From assembly GCA_002270465.1 (NCBI GenBank), contig NQOF01000002.1, forward strand, positions 186,001 to 250,000: a stretch of DNA of 64,000 nt, written 5' to 3'. The DNA comes from Blautia hominis. GTDB lineage: Bacteria; Bacillota; Clostridia; Lachnospirales; Lachnospiraceae. Below are positions 40,458-49,799 of this stretch, piece after piece (within the stretch, counting starts at the first letter, position 1; every line of letters starts with the position of its first letter). The notes under the pieces are model-generated. The model made no database searches. It had not been told where the DNA came from and worked only from the letters and a program-made list of their open reading frames with translations. Both the position numbers and the translations under genes were made by a program.

Positions 40458-43400
40458 TTGAAAATGAAAAAGTTATGTGCCTGGCTGCTTGTATCCGGTA
40501 TGCTTCTGCAGACACCCGGAACCACCGTATTTGCCGCCGGGCCGGGGCAGAGCGGGAGATTTTTAAATGCTGCCGGACAGACCCGGAGGGAAGAGGCAGG
40601 CATCAGCCTGCTGACAGAAAAGCAGGAAAAACAGGCGGAGGTACCGAGGAAAGGTGAGGCGCCGGGAGACCGGGCAGGAACGCCAACGGCAGGTGAGACG
40701 TCGGGAGACCAGGCAGCAGCGCCAACGGCAGGGGAGATGCCGGGAGACCAGGCAGGAGTGCCAGCGGCAGGTGAGACGCCGGGAGACCAGGCAGGAGCGC
40801 CGACTACAGGTGAGACGTCGGGAGACCAGGCAGGAGCGCCGACTATAGGTGAGACGCCGGGAGACCAGGCAGGAGCGCCGACTACAGGTGAGACATCAGG
40901 AGACCGGACGGAAGCGCCGACGGCAGGTGAGACGTCAGGAGGCCAGACAGAAGCTCCGAAGAAAGAAGAGACACCGGGCAGCCGGGAGGAGTCAGGGAAA
41001 CAGGCCGGTGCGCAGGAGGGGGAAACAGTACCCGGATCGGAAGCAGGGAATAGGACGCTGCAAGGCCAGCTCCATCTGAGCCTGATCTACACGCTTCCAT
41101 ACAGTGACCCGGAGAGCTTGAACGGCGGATTGCAGGCGGTCCTTACAAACGGAGACCAGCAGTTTCGCGCGGCTTTTTCCATGCAGGAGGGGGAGCGCGT
41201 TTCTAAAAAGGCGGAGGCTTCTTTTGTGGATCTGGAACCCGGAGAATATCATCTTCGCATAAGCGGGGGCAGTTTTGCCGCATATGATCAGGACGTGGAA
41301 ATACAGGCCATGGATCAAAAGATGCAGTTTCTGGATGTCTATACCGGAATGGATTTATCTGATATGGAAAAACATCCCGGTGTGATAGGATACGGGGATG
41401 TGGATCAAGACGGCGTTATAGATGAAAACGATAAGACCCGGCTGATCCAAGCCATACATGAGGAAAATACAGATTCCGTATATGACTTAAATCAAGACCG
41501 GCAAGTGGATTTAGTGGATCTGCAATGGTTCTCTTACAGCTATGGCTATGAGAAAACAGAAGCCTATGTGACAAGGAGCTATCTTCCGGATGAGATAACA
41601 GCCAACGTAGGTGCCTCCACCCAGGTGGCAGAGGGAAGTGTAGAGAGCATTTTGAGCAATGACGGAAGTGTTTCCCTAAAGCCTGCAAACGATGAGGAGA
41701 TTTCAGCGGAAAATCCTGTGGAACTGCAGCTTGATCTGGAAAAGCGTTCCGACATACTGGCAGGCGCTCTGGTGCTGACCCCGCCAAGGGATTCCGCCAA
41801 TATCATCCAGGCAGGGACCGTGACGGTAGAGTATACAGATGAGAACGGAGAGACGCAGACCATAGAGGCCTCCATAAGCGGCGCAGCTATGTTTGCCCTC
41901 ACAGCGGCACAGGCAGTCATGGAGCCGGACGGCACCATTATTGTAAATCTGGGAAAACAGGTTGCCATCAAGAAGGTAGTCATCAAGGTGACTGATACCG
42001 GAGGAAGTAAACTGGCGGATATCTCCAAGGTTGAATTCCTCAACGGAATGGAGGACAGGATTCCTGCTCCGGTCATGAACATTCCTGACCAGGTAAAAGC
42101 TGAGCCGGGGGATAAGAAATTTACTGTGACCTGGAACGCACAGACCAATGTGGCGGGATATGAAGTTATGGTAAAAAAAGACGGGAAAAGCAAGGTCTAC
42201 CCCACTGCAGAGAGTAGTATCCTTATCACAAGCTTTGGCACGGAAAAAATGAAAAACAATGAGGAATATACAGTCCAGGTCCGCTCCGTGAACGGGGACT
42301 GGAGCAGTGCGTATTCTGAAGCAGTGACGGTGATCCCGAAACCTTCAAAAGCTCCTGACGCGCCGGAAAATGTGAATATTGCCGGAGGCTACAGAAAGCT
42401 GGATATCACCTGGAAGCAGATGGAGGATACAGATTCCTACACACTCTATTACAGGGAAAAAGGAACAGAAGCGTTTGAAAAGAAAGAGGAGATCAAGCAG
42501 AATAAATATCAGCTTACCGATTTAAAAGACGGCACCACATATGAGATCTGTCTTACGGGAACAAATGAAATGGGAACCAGCGGCAAGTCAAAGATATATG
42601 CAGGTGAGACAACGGATATTAATCCTGCGGTTACCTCCAATTACAAACTGATCAATACGCCTTTGGAGGGAGGGGGACTCACCGCGCATATTACATCCAT
42701 TGATTACCCTTCCGCAAAGCCTGAGACAGATGCGGCGGTTGCAGATAATGATTACACCACTTCCTGGAGCCTGGACTCCTGGGATGCAGGCGGTTTCAAT
42801 GCAGGAAAGCCATCCCCCATCATTACCTTTGACCAGAGCTATGAGATGGACAGGCTGGTGGTAGTCCCGGATGAAAAACAGCAGTATGCCTATGGGTATG
42901 CGAAGACAAGATATTGGGATGAAAACGGTACTGAGAAAATGATCGACGGCCATTTCACCCAGAAAAAGAGCGTGAACGGTAAAGTATATTATGAATTTAA
43001 TTATTCCCAGCCATTTAAGGCAAAACGAATCCAGATAAACTTTGCCATGGCATGGGCGCCCTCAGACGGAAGGGTTTCCATAGCGGAGATGAAGTTCTAC
43101 TATTATGACAGTCTGGAAAAAGATGTGGACGGGTTGTTTGCGGATGCCATGCACGTGGAACTGCGGGAGGATGTAACAGCCGCTGTCATTGAGGAATTGG
43201 AAAAAAGAGCGGACACGCCGGATGAAGTGACAGGTGATCATCATCCGAAACGAGAGCTTCTGCTTTCCGACCTGGCCTATGCAAAAGAACTTCTCAACGA
43301 CAAAAATGCAGGAAGGGTTATGAAGGTAGATACCTCCGTGACCAAGAAAAAAGACGGCGCTCTGGGATTTTCCGGCGGCCTGAATGCATGGCAGCCTCTC

Positions 43401-46001
43401 GGCATCAGCGCCCATGCAGGGGAAGAACTGGCAGTGTATGTGGGAAGAGATGACGCGGATCTGGGTGCCAATACAAACCTGAATCTGATTGCCACACAGT
43501 ACCATGCGGAGTCAGGAAACTGGAGCAAGGTGGTTGTGCAGAATCTGAAGAACGGCAAAAATGAAGTGACGATCCCTCAGATAGGAAGCTTAAACACAGA
43601 ACACGGCGGCAGTCTCTATGTGGAATTCACGGGAAATAATGACGCACTGAATATGAGCGTGCGTGTAAGCGGAGGACAGGAGATACCCAAGCTTGACCTG
43701 TCAGGCGCAGCAGATGAGACGGAGGCCAAGGATGCTGTAAGGGCTTATGTGGAAAAACTCAATACATATGTTCCGAAGATCGCAGAGCAGCACAAGAAAC
43801 TGCACGAAGGCAAGAAAGAGAGCGGCTGTGACTACAGCTATGACAAACAGAACTGTATTCTGGGGGCAACGGACATTGTGCTGGACCAGATGATGTATTC
43901 TGTTTCAGCGGAACAGATCCTGAACGGTATTAACAGCAGACTGAAAAGCCAGGGAAAAGACATCACTCCGGATGATCAGACAGAAGTATTATACGAATCC
44001 TGCCAGGCTATGGAACAGATGGTGACACTGTTTTATCAGCATAAGGGTCTGGGAGATTATCATGGTGACAAGACACTGACTGCACAGTATGGCAGCAAAA
44101 ACAGCCTGCCGTCCAGCCGTCTGAACATACGGTATATGAGAATGTTTTCCGGTGCCTTTATGTATGCCGGCGGACTCCATATCGGGATCGAGTGGGGCAG
44201 TATTGCCGGGCTTGCGCGCAGCGTGCCGGTGCAGAGTGACAACGGCAGATATGTGAGCGGACAGTTGTTTGGATGGGGAATTGCCCATGAGATAGGCCAT
44301 ATCATCAATCAGCCTTCTTATGCCATTGCCGAGATAACCAATAACTATTATTCTATTCTGGCGCAGGCAAAGGAAACAAATGATTCTGTGCGGTATAAAT
44401 ATGAGGATGTATATAAAAAGGTCACCTCAGGTACAAAAGGCCGCGCGGAAAATGTATTCACAAGCCTTGCCATGTACTGGCAGCTCCATCTGGCATATGA
44501 TGACGGATATAATTATAAGACCTATGAAAATTATGAGGAACAGTTTAACAGCCTTTTCTTTGCAAGAGTGGATGCTTATGCAAGGAATACAGCGATCGCG
44601 CCGGCTCCGAACGGAATCGCGCTGACAATCCCGAAAGATACAGACAATACCCTGATGCGTCTTTCCTGTGCAGCTGCCGAAAAAAATTTACTGGAGTTCT
44701 TTGAACAGTGGGGCATGACACCGGATGAGGATACGATCGCTTACGCATCACAGTTTGAAGCAGAGACAAGAAGGATCAGCTATATTACAGATGAAGCGAG
44801 AGCGTACCGCATTGAGGGCGGAGAAAGTACAGCAGCTGGGACAGCGGTGAGTGCCGCCCTGGCATATGTGCCGAATTCCAATCAGGTAACCATCACCCTT
44901 TCCAATGATGCGGCTGACCAAAATTCCATGCTGGGATATGAGATATACAGAAACGGTCAGGTGATTGGATTTGCGGAGGCAAATGACGGTACTGTGACAT
45001 ATACAGACACCATCGCATCTATGAACAACAGGGTATTTACTTATGAAGTGGTGGGGTATGATAAACTGCTGCAGCAGACAGAGAAGGTTACGGCAGATAC
45101 TGTGAAAATTTCCAATGACGGTAGTGTGGCAAAGGATGGATGGAAGATCACCACAAATATGACATCCTCCAGTGACCTGCATGAGGAAGGAAATGAAGAT
45201 AACCCTGAGGGAAGCACTGTTTCGGGGATCAGCAGCATTTGCAACAATGACTACACAGATATGTATACCGGAGAGGCAAAATCTCCGGAACTTGTCATCA
45301 GCTTTGGCAGAACCCTTCAAGCTGCTGCATTCAAGATCACAGCCGCTGACACGAAAAACGCCATCAAAAATTTTGATGCCTATATCAGCCAGGACGGAAA
45401 ACAGTGGACTCCTGTAAAAACAGGAAGCCTGGCCTACTCGGAAAATACGGCTGTCTCCTATTTTAACAAAGAAGGGGATTCCTGGATGTATACCTATGAC
45501 GCGGCGTATTTGAAGCTGAAGATCAAGGGACAGAGCACAGTATCTTTGTCCGAGATAGATATTTTAGGACCTACGGGAGATAATGTGGAGCTGCTTGAAA
45601 ATGGCATCGGCATTCTGGATGAAGATTACAGCTATGATGAAAACGGAGGCTTGATACCTGCAGGTTCCCTGATCTTTACAGGGGAATATAAAGGAAATCC
45701 TTCCTACAATGTAGTGAAACTGTATGACCAGGACGGAAATATAATGGATGGTTCCCAGTTGATCTTCGCGGAGGTTCCGGCTGAAGGAGAATTAGGAGAA
45801 GTTTCATCCGGTACATGGATTTACTATATGGAGCCGAATCAGATTCCAGCCGGCGTGACCAGTGTCAGGGCGGAATTATATCGGGTGGATGATGCCCATA
45901 CAAATGAAGGGGAGCGTCTCGTCAGTGACACGCTTCCAATGGATGTACCGAATCCGCTGCCGCCGATCCATTTGACAGACAACCATGAGGAGGGGAACTG
46001 A
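40458..46001 (+). CDS. Secreted M60-type metallopeptidase with dockerin-like, FN3 and F5/8C modules
   Basis: 1847 residues. TTG 40458 lies 8 bp after AAGGAG; ATG 40464 is the alternative. A signal peptide ends near residue 28. It is followed by a Pro/Thr/Gly-rich 13-residue repeat linker (about 66-169); a dockerin-like module (about 305-375) with two EF-like loops D-V-D-Q-D-G-V-I-D and D-L-N-Q-D-R-Q-V-D; two fibronectin III-like domains (about 535-718); a discoidin/F5-8C-like domain (about 720-885); an M60 peptidase region (about 950-1435) with the zinc motif H-E-I-G-H (His1277, Glu1278, His1281); and another F5-8C-like domain (about 1555-1710). M60 enzymes cleave mucin-type glycoproteins. 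No C-terminal anchor is seen, so attachment could be through the dockerin. It overlaps the next gene by one base. Expression is behind the c-di-GMP riboswitch. Confidence 0.87.
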   Translation: MKMKKLCAWLLVSGMLLQTPGTTVFAAGPGQSGRFLNAAGQTRREEAGISLLTEKQEKQAEVPRKGEAPGDRAGTPTAGETSGDQAAAPTAGEMPGDQAGVPAAGETPGDQAGAPTTGETSGDQAGAPTIGETPGDQAGAPTTGETSGDRTEAPTAGETSGGQTEAPKKEETPGSREESGKQAGAQEGETVPGSEAGNRTLQGQLHLSLIYTLPYSDPESLNGGLQAVLTNGDQQFRAAFSMQEGERVSKKAEASFVDLEPGEYHLRISGGSFAAYDQDVEIQAMDQKMQFLDVYTGMDLSDMEKHPGVIGYGDVDQDGVIDENDKTRLIQAIHEENTDSVYDLNQDRQVDLVDLQWFSYSYGYEKTEAYVTRSYLPDEITANVGASTQVAEGSVESILSNDGSVSLKPANDEEISAENPVELQLDLEKRSDILAGALVLTPPRDSANIIQAGTVTVEYTDENGETQTIEASISGAAMFALTAAQAVMEPDGTIIVNLGKQVAIKKVVIKVTDTGGSKLADISKVEFLNGMEDRIPAPVMNIPDQVKAEPGDKKFTVTWNAQTNVAGYEVMVKKDGKSKVYPTAESSILITSFGTEKMKNNEEYTVQVRSVNGDWSSAYSEAVTVIPKPSKAPDAPENVNIAGGYRKLDITWKQMEDTDSYTLYYREKGTEAFEKKEEIKQNKYQLTDLKDGTTYEICLTGTNEMGTSGKSKIYAGETTDINPAVTSNYKLINTPLEGGGLTAHITSIDYPSAKPETDAAVADNDYTTSWSLDSWDAGGFNAGKPSPIITFDQSYEMDRLVVVPDEKQQYAYGYAKTRYWDENGTEKMIDGHFTQKKSVNGKVYYEFNYSQPFKAKRIQINFAMAWAPSDGRVSIAEMKFYYYDSLEKDVDGLFADAMHVELREDVTAAVIEELEKRADTPDEVTGDHHPKRELLLSDLAYAKELLNDKNAGRVMKVDTSVTKKKDGALGFSGGLNAWQPLGISAHAGEELAVYVGRDDADLGANTNLNLIATQYHAESGNWSKVVVQNLKNGKNEVTIPQIGSLNTEHGGSLYVEFTGNNDALNMSVRVSGGQEIPKLDLSGAADETEAKDAVRAYVEKLNTYVPKIAEQHKKLHEGKKESGCDYSYDKQNCILGATDIVLDQMMYSVSAEQILNGINSRLKSQGKDITPDDQTEVLYESCQAMEQMVTLFYQHKGLGDYHGDKTLTAQYGSKNSLPSSRLNIRYMRMFSGAFMYAGGLHIGIEWGSIAGLARSVPVQSDNGRYVSGQLFGWGIAHEIGHIINQPSYAIAEITNNYYSILAQAKETNDSVRYKYEDVYKKVTSGTKGRAENVFTSLAMYWQLHLAYDDGYNYKTYENYEEQFNSLFFARVDAYARNTAIAPAPNGIALTIPKDTDNTLMRLSCAAAEKNLLEFFEQWGMTPDEDTIAYASQFEAETRRISYITDEARAYRIEGGESTAAGTAVSAALAYVPNSNQVTITLSNDAADQNSMLGYEIYRNGQVIGFAEANDGTVTYTDTIASMNNRVFTYEVVGYDKLLQQTEKVTADTVKISNDGSVAKDGWKITTNMTSSSDLHEEGNEDNPEGSTVSGISSICNNDYTDMYTGEAKSPELVISFGRTLQAAAFKITAADTKNAIKNFDAYISQDGKQWTPVKTGSLAYSENTAVSYFNKEGDSWMYTYDAAYLKLKIKGQSTVSLSEIDILGPTGDNVELLENGIGILDEDYSYDENGGLIPAGSLIFTGEYKGNPSYNVVKLYDQDGNIMDGSQLIFAEVPAEGELGEVSSGTWIYYMEPNQIPAGVTSVRAELYRVDDAHTNEGERLVSDTLPMDVPNPLPPIHLTDNHEEGN
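40653..40964 (+). repeat. Tandem repeat, 8 x 39 bp, in the M60 gene
   Basis: Eight imperfect 39-bp units encode G-E-T-P-G-D-Q-A-G-A-P-T-x, with a degenerate ninth after. It is an in-frame linker near the N-terminus of the surface protein and a likely site of length variation. Confidence 0.92.
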
Positions 46002-47530
46002 TGAAAAGAATTAAGAGTTTATGCATTGCTTTGGTTTTGGCATTGTTGGTGACTTATGTTCCCGTATCTGCCGCAGTGCAGGATGATACCATGATCAAAA
46101 TGCAGCAGAAGGATACGAGCCAGGTAGAACTGGCTCTCTATCCCAATGGGGATATGATAAAGAACCACTCAACAACCTTTCGGATCCAAATGCGGATAAC
46201 AGAGGCGGAAAGCGGAAGTATCGGTGAGATTCATTTTGCTTTCTCGGAAGAGATACAGAACAGATGCAAGATCCGGGAGTATTTTTATGAAAACGGTATC
46301 CTGGATATCTATTTTTCATCCGCAGGGACTGTCTTTGAACAGGCTCAGGATGTGGTGATCGGTACGATCTCAGGCACACCCAGCGGGGAAATGTTCCGGG
46401 CATCCATTGCTCCGGAAAGCATTATGTTTGTTGACCAGAGCCATCAAATGAAACAGGTGGATGAAGGGGTGCTGCAGGGAATATCTTACCAGTGGACCGT
46501 AGGGGAGAAAGTGCCGGACCCGGATAATCCAAATCCGGACAACCCGAACCCGGATAATCCAAATCCGGATAATCCAAATCCGGATAATCCAAATCCGGAT
46601 AATCCAAATCCGGATAATCCGAACCCGGATAATCCAAATCCGGATAATCCAAATCCGGATAACCCGAACCCGGATAATCCAAATCCGGATAACCCGAACC
46701 CGGATAATCCAAATCCGGATAATCCGAACCCGGATAATCCAAACCCGGATAATCCAAACCCAGACAAGCCAAATCCGGACGAGAACCCAGAGTATCCGGA
46801 TGGGGTATGTACAGCCTCCACTTACGAAGAACTGGAAAAGGGGTTGGCAGATTCTGGTGTGACGAGTCTGATCTACAAAAGCAAAGATGGAAATGGTTTG
46901 ACAAAAGAACAGCAGAAGACATTATTTAAGAGCCTGAAAGGCACAGAAAGAACACTGACCATCATTGCGGAGGAAAAAGGACAGCTTTTGTATTCCTGGA
47001 AATTCACCGGAACAGGGATAACAAACATAGATACTTTCATAGATTTTGGATTTGCCAAGAGCAAAGAGAACAAGGATGCGGGCAGCTTGATGGCAAAGGG
47101 TGCAGAGAATTTGTATCTGGAATTTGCCCATGAAGGAGAACTTCCGGGATTGGCGGAAATTGAACTATATGCAGGGGACAGCTTTCAAGACGGGCAGAAC
47201 CTTTACCTGTATTATTACAATACCAAAAAGAACGGGGTGGAACCAATCCAGAAAAGTATCAAGGTTGTGGACGGATATGTGACCATTCAGATTGAACACT
47301 GTTCCACCTATATCCTTACCACAAAGCTGGTACGCAAAGATGAACAGTTTCCTGCTGTAACGGTGAATAAAACAGACAGTACAAAAAAGACACCGGTTAA
47401 ACCCACAACAAAAACAACAGCTAAGACGGCAAAAACAGGAGATAACACACCAGTAGAAGGACTGCTCCTGCTGGCAGGAATTTCTGCCGCCGCCATGATC
47501 CTGATTGGGAAAAGCAGAAAGAAAATTTAA
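46001..47530 (+). CDS. Cell-wall-anchored surface protein, possible cohesin-like domain
   Basis: 509 residues. Start ATG overlaps the M60 stop (TGATG), with GAGGAGGGG upstream. Signal peptide about 1-25. Residues about 30-165 form a strand-rich domain that looks cohesin-like (T-T-F-R-I-Q-M-R-I-T, later V-V-I-G-T-I-S-G and a F-R-A-S-I-A stretch). A 17-unit P-D-N-P-N linker follows, then a second strand-rich domain (about 265-450) and a sortase-type end K-T-G-D-N-T followed by a hydrophobic helix and S-R-K-K. The cohesin call is structural guesswork; the anchor is clear. If right, it would hold the dockerin-bearing M60 enzyme on the wall. Confidence 0.72.
   Translation: MKRIKSLCIALVLALLVTYVPVSAAVQDDTMIKMQQKDTSQVELALYPNGDMIKNHSTTFRIQMRITEAESGSIGEIHFAFSEEIQNRCKIREYFYENGILDIYFSSAGTVFEQAQDVVIGTISGTPSGEMFRASIAPESIMFVDQSHQMKQVDEGVLQGISYQWTVGEKVPDPDNPNPDNPNPDNPNPDNPNPDNPNPDNPNPDNPNPDNPNPDNPNPDNPNPDNPNPDNPNPDNPNPDNPNPDNPNPDNPNPDKPNPDENPEYPDGVCTASTYEELEKGLADSGVTSLIYKSKDGNGLTKEQQKTLFKSLKGTERTLTIIAEEKGQLLYSWKFTGTGITNIDTFIDFGFAKSKENKDAGSLMAKGAENLYLEFAHEGELPGLAEIELYAGDSFQDGQNLYLYYYNTKKNGVEPIQKSIKVVDGYVTIQIEHCSTYILTTKLVRKDEQFPAVTVNKTDSTKKTPVKPTTKTTAKTAKTGDNTPVEGLLLLAGISAAAMILIGKSRKKI
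46520..46774 (+). repeat. Tandem repeat, 17 x 15 bp
   Basis: Seventeen 15-bp units (CCGGATAATCCAAAT type) encode P-D-N-P-N, the last as P-D-K-P-N. This is an extended wall-spanning linker, with both strands open as a side effect. Copy number can change in frame. Confidence 0.97.
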
Positions 47531-47533
47531 CAG

Positions 47534-47571
47534 AAAACAGCATTGGTGCTCATTGCCAATGCTGTTTTTTT
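47534..47571 (+). terminator. Intrinsic terminator
   Basis: AAAACAGCATTGG pairs with CCAATGCTGTTTT and is followed by more Ts. It ends the riboswitch-controlled surface operon. Confidence 0.9.
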
Positions 47572-47579
47572 GGGTATGA

Positions 47580-47670
47580 CGGGCATGCTGTCAGTCTGTG
47601 GTGAAAGTCCACAAGGGGCGTAGTTGCCGACGAACCCCAAATAGTAAAGGCAAGCCCGAAAGCTCAACAA
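47580..47670 (+). other. Group II intron-like RNA fragment
   Basis: The stretch GTGGTGAAAGTCCAC, then GGGCGTAGTTGCCGACGAA and CAAGCCCG resembles the domain-I segment of bacterial group II introns. No reverse transcriptase and no domain V/VI are seen nearby, so at most this is a remnant. The match is from memory. Confidence 0.35.
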
Positions 47671-47687
47671 TATTTCTATCTTTTATA

Positions 47688-47716
47688 TTGACAAGTATGT
47701 ATCTAATGTATATAAT
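47688..47716 (+). promoter_or_regulatory. Consensus promoter of GntR/ABC operon
   Basis: TTGACA, 17 bp, TATAAT: full consensus, 58 bp before the GntR start. Confidence 0.9.
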
Positions 47717-47726
47717 GAGCATATAC
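47708..47726. promoter_or_regulatory. Probable GntR operator
   Basis: GTATAT-N7-ATATAC palindrome overlapping the -10 box, well placed for autorepression by the adjacent GntR/YtrA-type regulator. Confidence 0.55.
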
Positions 47727-47773
47727 AATAAATAATATATATACACGCGCGTACAGAAAGTTGAGAAGTGAAA

Positions 47774-48148
47774 ATGAATATTCTAATCAGCAATACAAGC
47801 GGGAAACCTATCTATGAACAGATTACGGAGCAGATAAAACAAGCAATCATGAGAGGCCAGTTAAAACCCGGGGAGCCACTTCCTTCCATGCGTCTTCTGG
47901 CAAAAGAACTCCGCATCAGCGTCATCACCACAAAGAGAGCATATGAAGAATTGGAGAGAGATGGATTTATTTGTTCTCAGGTTGGCAAGGGCAGTTTTGT
48001 AGCAGATACAAACCATGAGCTTGTGAGAGAGGAGCAGCTAAAGGAAATAGAAGGTTTATTGGAAAAGGCTGTGGGAAAAAGCAAAATCAGCGGAGTAGAA
48101 TTGGATGAATTGACAGAGATGCTTAAAATGCTCTACGAGGAGGAATAA
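47774..48148 (+). CDS. GntR-family regulator (YtrA type)
   Basis: 124 residues from ATG 47774 (GTG 47768 is an alternative). The winged-helix GntR domain is clear: P-I-Y-E-Q-I-x-E-Q-I-K-x-A-I, then L-P-S-M-R-x-L-A-K-E-L, and R-A-Y-E-E-L-E-R-D-G-F. The short C-terminal tail, without an effector-binding domain, is typical of the YtrA subfamily, which represses the ABC genes that follow. The ATPase gene starts 2 bp after it. A palindrome overlapping the promoter is the likely binding site. Inducing signals for YtrA relatives are often cell-wall antibiotics; none is evident here. Confidence 0.92.
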   Translation: MNILISNTSGKPIYEQITEQIKQAIMRGQLKPGEPLPSMRLLAKELRISVITTKRAYEELERDGFICSQVGKGSFVADTNHELVREEQLKEIEGLLEKAVGKSKISGVELDELTEMLKMLYEEE

Positions 48149-48150
48149 AA

Positions 48151-49014
48151 ATGGAAGCAGCGATCAAAATTGAGGGTCTGGTGAAAAGCTATGAAAAATT
48201 CTCATTGGACCACATTACTATGGAAGTTCCAAAAGGCAGTATCGTTGGATTAGTAGGGGCCAACGGGGCCGGAAAGACTACTTTAATCAAGTGTATTCTC
48301 GGTATTGTAAAAAAAGACGCCGGTGAGATCTATGTGGACGGTGAAAAACTGGAGGATAAAGACCCTAACTGGAAGAACCAGGTGGGCATGGTTCTGGCGG
48401 AATCCAATTTTCATGAGACCATGAACGCTTATCAGATAGGCAGGATCATGGAGAATATTTTTTGCCAATGGGACGCCGGACTCTATGAAAAGTACCTTGA
48501 AGAATTTAAACTGGAGCCTAAAAAGCTGATAAAAGATTACTCCAGGGGAATGAAAATGAAGCTGCAGATAGCAGTGGCGCTCTCCCACAAAGCGAAATTA
48601 CTTATTTTTGATGAGGCGACCAGCGGACTTGATCCTCTGGTGCGTGATGATCTGCTGGATATTCTGCTGGAATATATTCAGGATGAGGAACACACCGTGC
48701 TTTTATCTTCACACATCATCAGTGATCTGGAAAAAGTCTCAGATTATATTGCATTTATCCAGAACGGAAAACTGCTTTTTGTAGAAAATAAGGACGATAT
48801 TCTTTACAGATATGGTGTGGGGAAATGTTCAAAAGAAGATTACAGCACACTGGATAAGGAGGGGATCATGCGTCTGAGAAGAGGGGCTTTGGGTTACGAA
48901 TTTCTGATTCGTGACAGGCAGGAATTTATGCGCAGTTACCCGGATCTGGTAGTGGATGCACCGGATATTGAAGAAGTTCTGTTGTTGTTGGAGAAAGGGG
49001 AGGTGGTATCATGA
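48151..49014 (+). CDS. ABC transporter ATPase (YtrB/CcmA type)
   Basis: 287 residues. Walker A G-A-N-G-A-G-K-T-T, signature Y-S-R-G-M-K-M-K, Walker B L-L-I-F-D-E-A-T-S-G-L-D, H-loop S-S-H. The signature begins Y-S-R-G rather than L-S-G-G, as in many ABC-2-type exporter ATPases. It overlaps the permease gene by 4 bp. Together with the YtrA-type regulator it forms a classic GntR-ABC operon for export of, or response to, an unknown compound. Confidence 0.9.
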   Translation: MEAAIKIEGLVKSYEKFSLDHITMEVPKGSIVGLVGANGAGKTTLIKCILGIVKKDAGEIYVDGEKLEDKDPNWKNQVGMVLAESNFHETMNAYQIGRIMENIFCQWDAGLYEKYLEEFKLEPKKLIKDYSRGMKMKLQIAVALSHKAKLLIFDEATSGLDPLVRDDLLDILLEYIQDEEHTVLLSSHIISDLEKVSDYIAFIQNGKLLFVENKDDILYRYGVGKCSKEDYSTLDKEGIMRLRRGALGYEFLIRDRQEFMRSYPDLVVDAPDIEEVLLLLEKGEVVS

Positions 49015-49664
49015 AGGGGCTGATGTTAAAGGATTTATATAGTATTAGGATCACCCAGAAGACATATATTATTATATTTTTTTTGTTTTTATGTGTGTTT
49101 GGGTATATTATGAAGAGTCCAAACTATGTAGGAACCATGTGTATTGTGGTTTTTCTAACATGTGTACTCAGCCTGTTTAATACAGATCAGTATTACAACT
49201 GGGACACCTATGCGGCAGCGCTTCCGTTGAGTAAAAAGATAGTTGTTCGGGCAAGGTATCTGCTTATCATTGTCATGACTTTGGCCCTTGCCTTGTTTAC
49301 AGCCGTAATGACTGGCGCAACAGCAGCACTTTTGGGAATGCCTGTCGTAGAGCAGGTGATCAGCTCGGTTTCCACTTGTATGATAATTCCTATTTATTCA
49401 GGAATTATCATCCCGGTGATCTATAAGCTGGGAGTTGAAAGAGGAAGAATGATTTTCATGATGTTGTTTTTGATCCCATTTTTAGTGATCATGCTTTTCA
49501 AGGATTTAATTCAAGGGACTGTTGCGGAGTCGGAACTCATCTTTCTTTTACAGACACTGAACGGACAGCTGATCGCAGCGGGTGCTATATTTGTAGTAAG
49601 TATTCTGGTTTTAGCAGTATCTTACCTGATTTCTATTAAGATATACAGTAATAAGGAATTCTGA
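49011..49664 (+). CDS. ABC-2 type transporter permease
   Basis: 217 residues with about six hydrophobic segments and an N-terminal amphipathic start (M-K-G-L-M-L-K-D-L-Y). D-T-Y-A-A-A-L-P-L-S-K-K after the second helix is typical of ABC-2 membrane subunits. It completes the GntR-ABC operon. Substrate unknown. Confidence 0.85.
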   Translation: MKGLMLKDLYSIRITQKTYIIIFFLFLCVFGYIMKSPNYVGTMCIVVFLTCVLSLFNTDQYYNWDTYAAALPLSKKIVVRARYLLIIVMTLALALFTAVMTGATAALLGMPVVEQVISSVSTCMIIPIYSGIIIPVIYKLGVERGRMIFMMLFLIPFLVIMLFKDLIQGTVAESELIFLLQTLNGQLIAAGAIFVVSILVLAVSYLISIKIYSNKEF

Positions 49665-49720
49665 TTCAGAAAAGGATTCGCTTTGCTCTGCATTGTCATA
49701 CAGATGTGATAATTGTTTTC

Positions 49721-49749
49721 TTGACTTTAAAATTGTACAGTGATACATT
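49721..49749 (+). promoter_or_regulatory. Sigma-A promoter of the sirtuin-like gene
   Basis: TTGACT, 17 bp, TACATT, about 50 bp upstream of the start at 49800. Confidence 0.6.
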
Positions 49750-49799
49750 ATTCTTAGTTCCAATAATTGGATCATGAAGAGGACGGAGGAGTTGGGAAA

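Noticed and set aside
40654-41079. Arg/Gln-rich open frames in the second frame of the M60 linker
   Set aside because: They exist only because the 39-bp repeat has no stops in this frame. No ribosome site or sensible protein.
46486-46821. Minus-strand Gly-Phe-Leu-Ser repeat frame
   Set aside because: Shadow of the 15-bp PDNPN repeat on the opposite strand.
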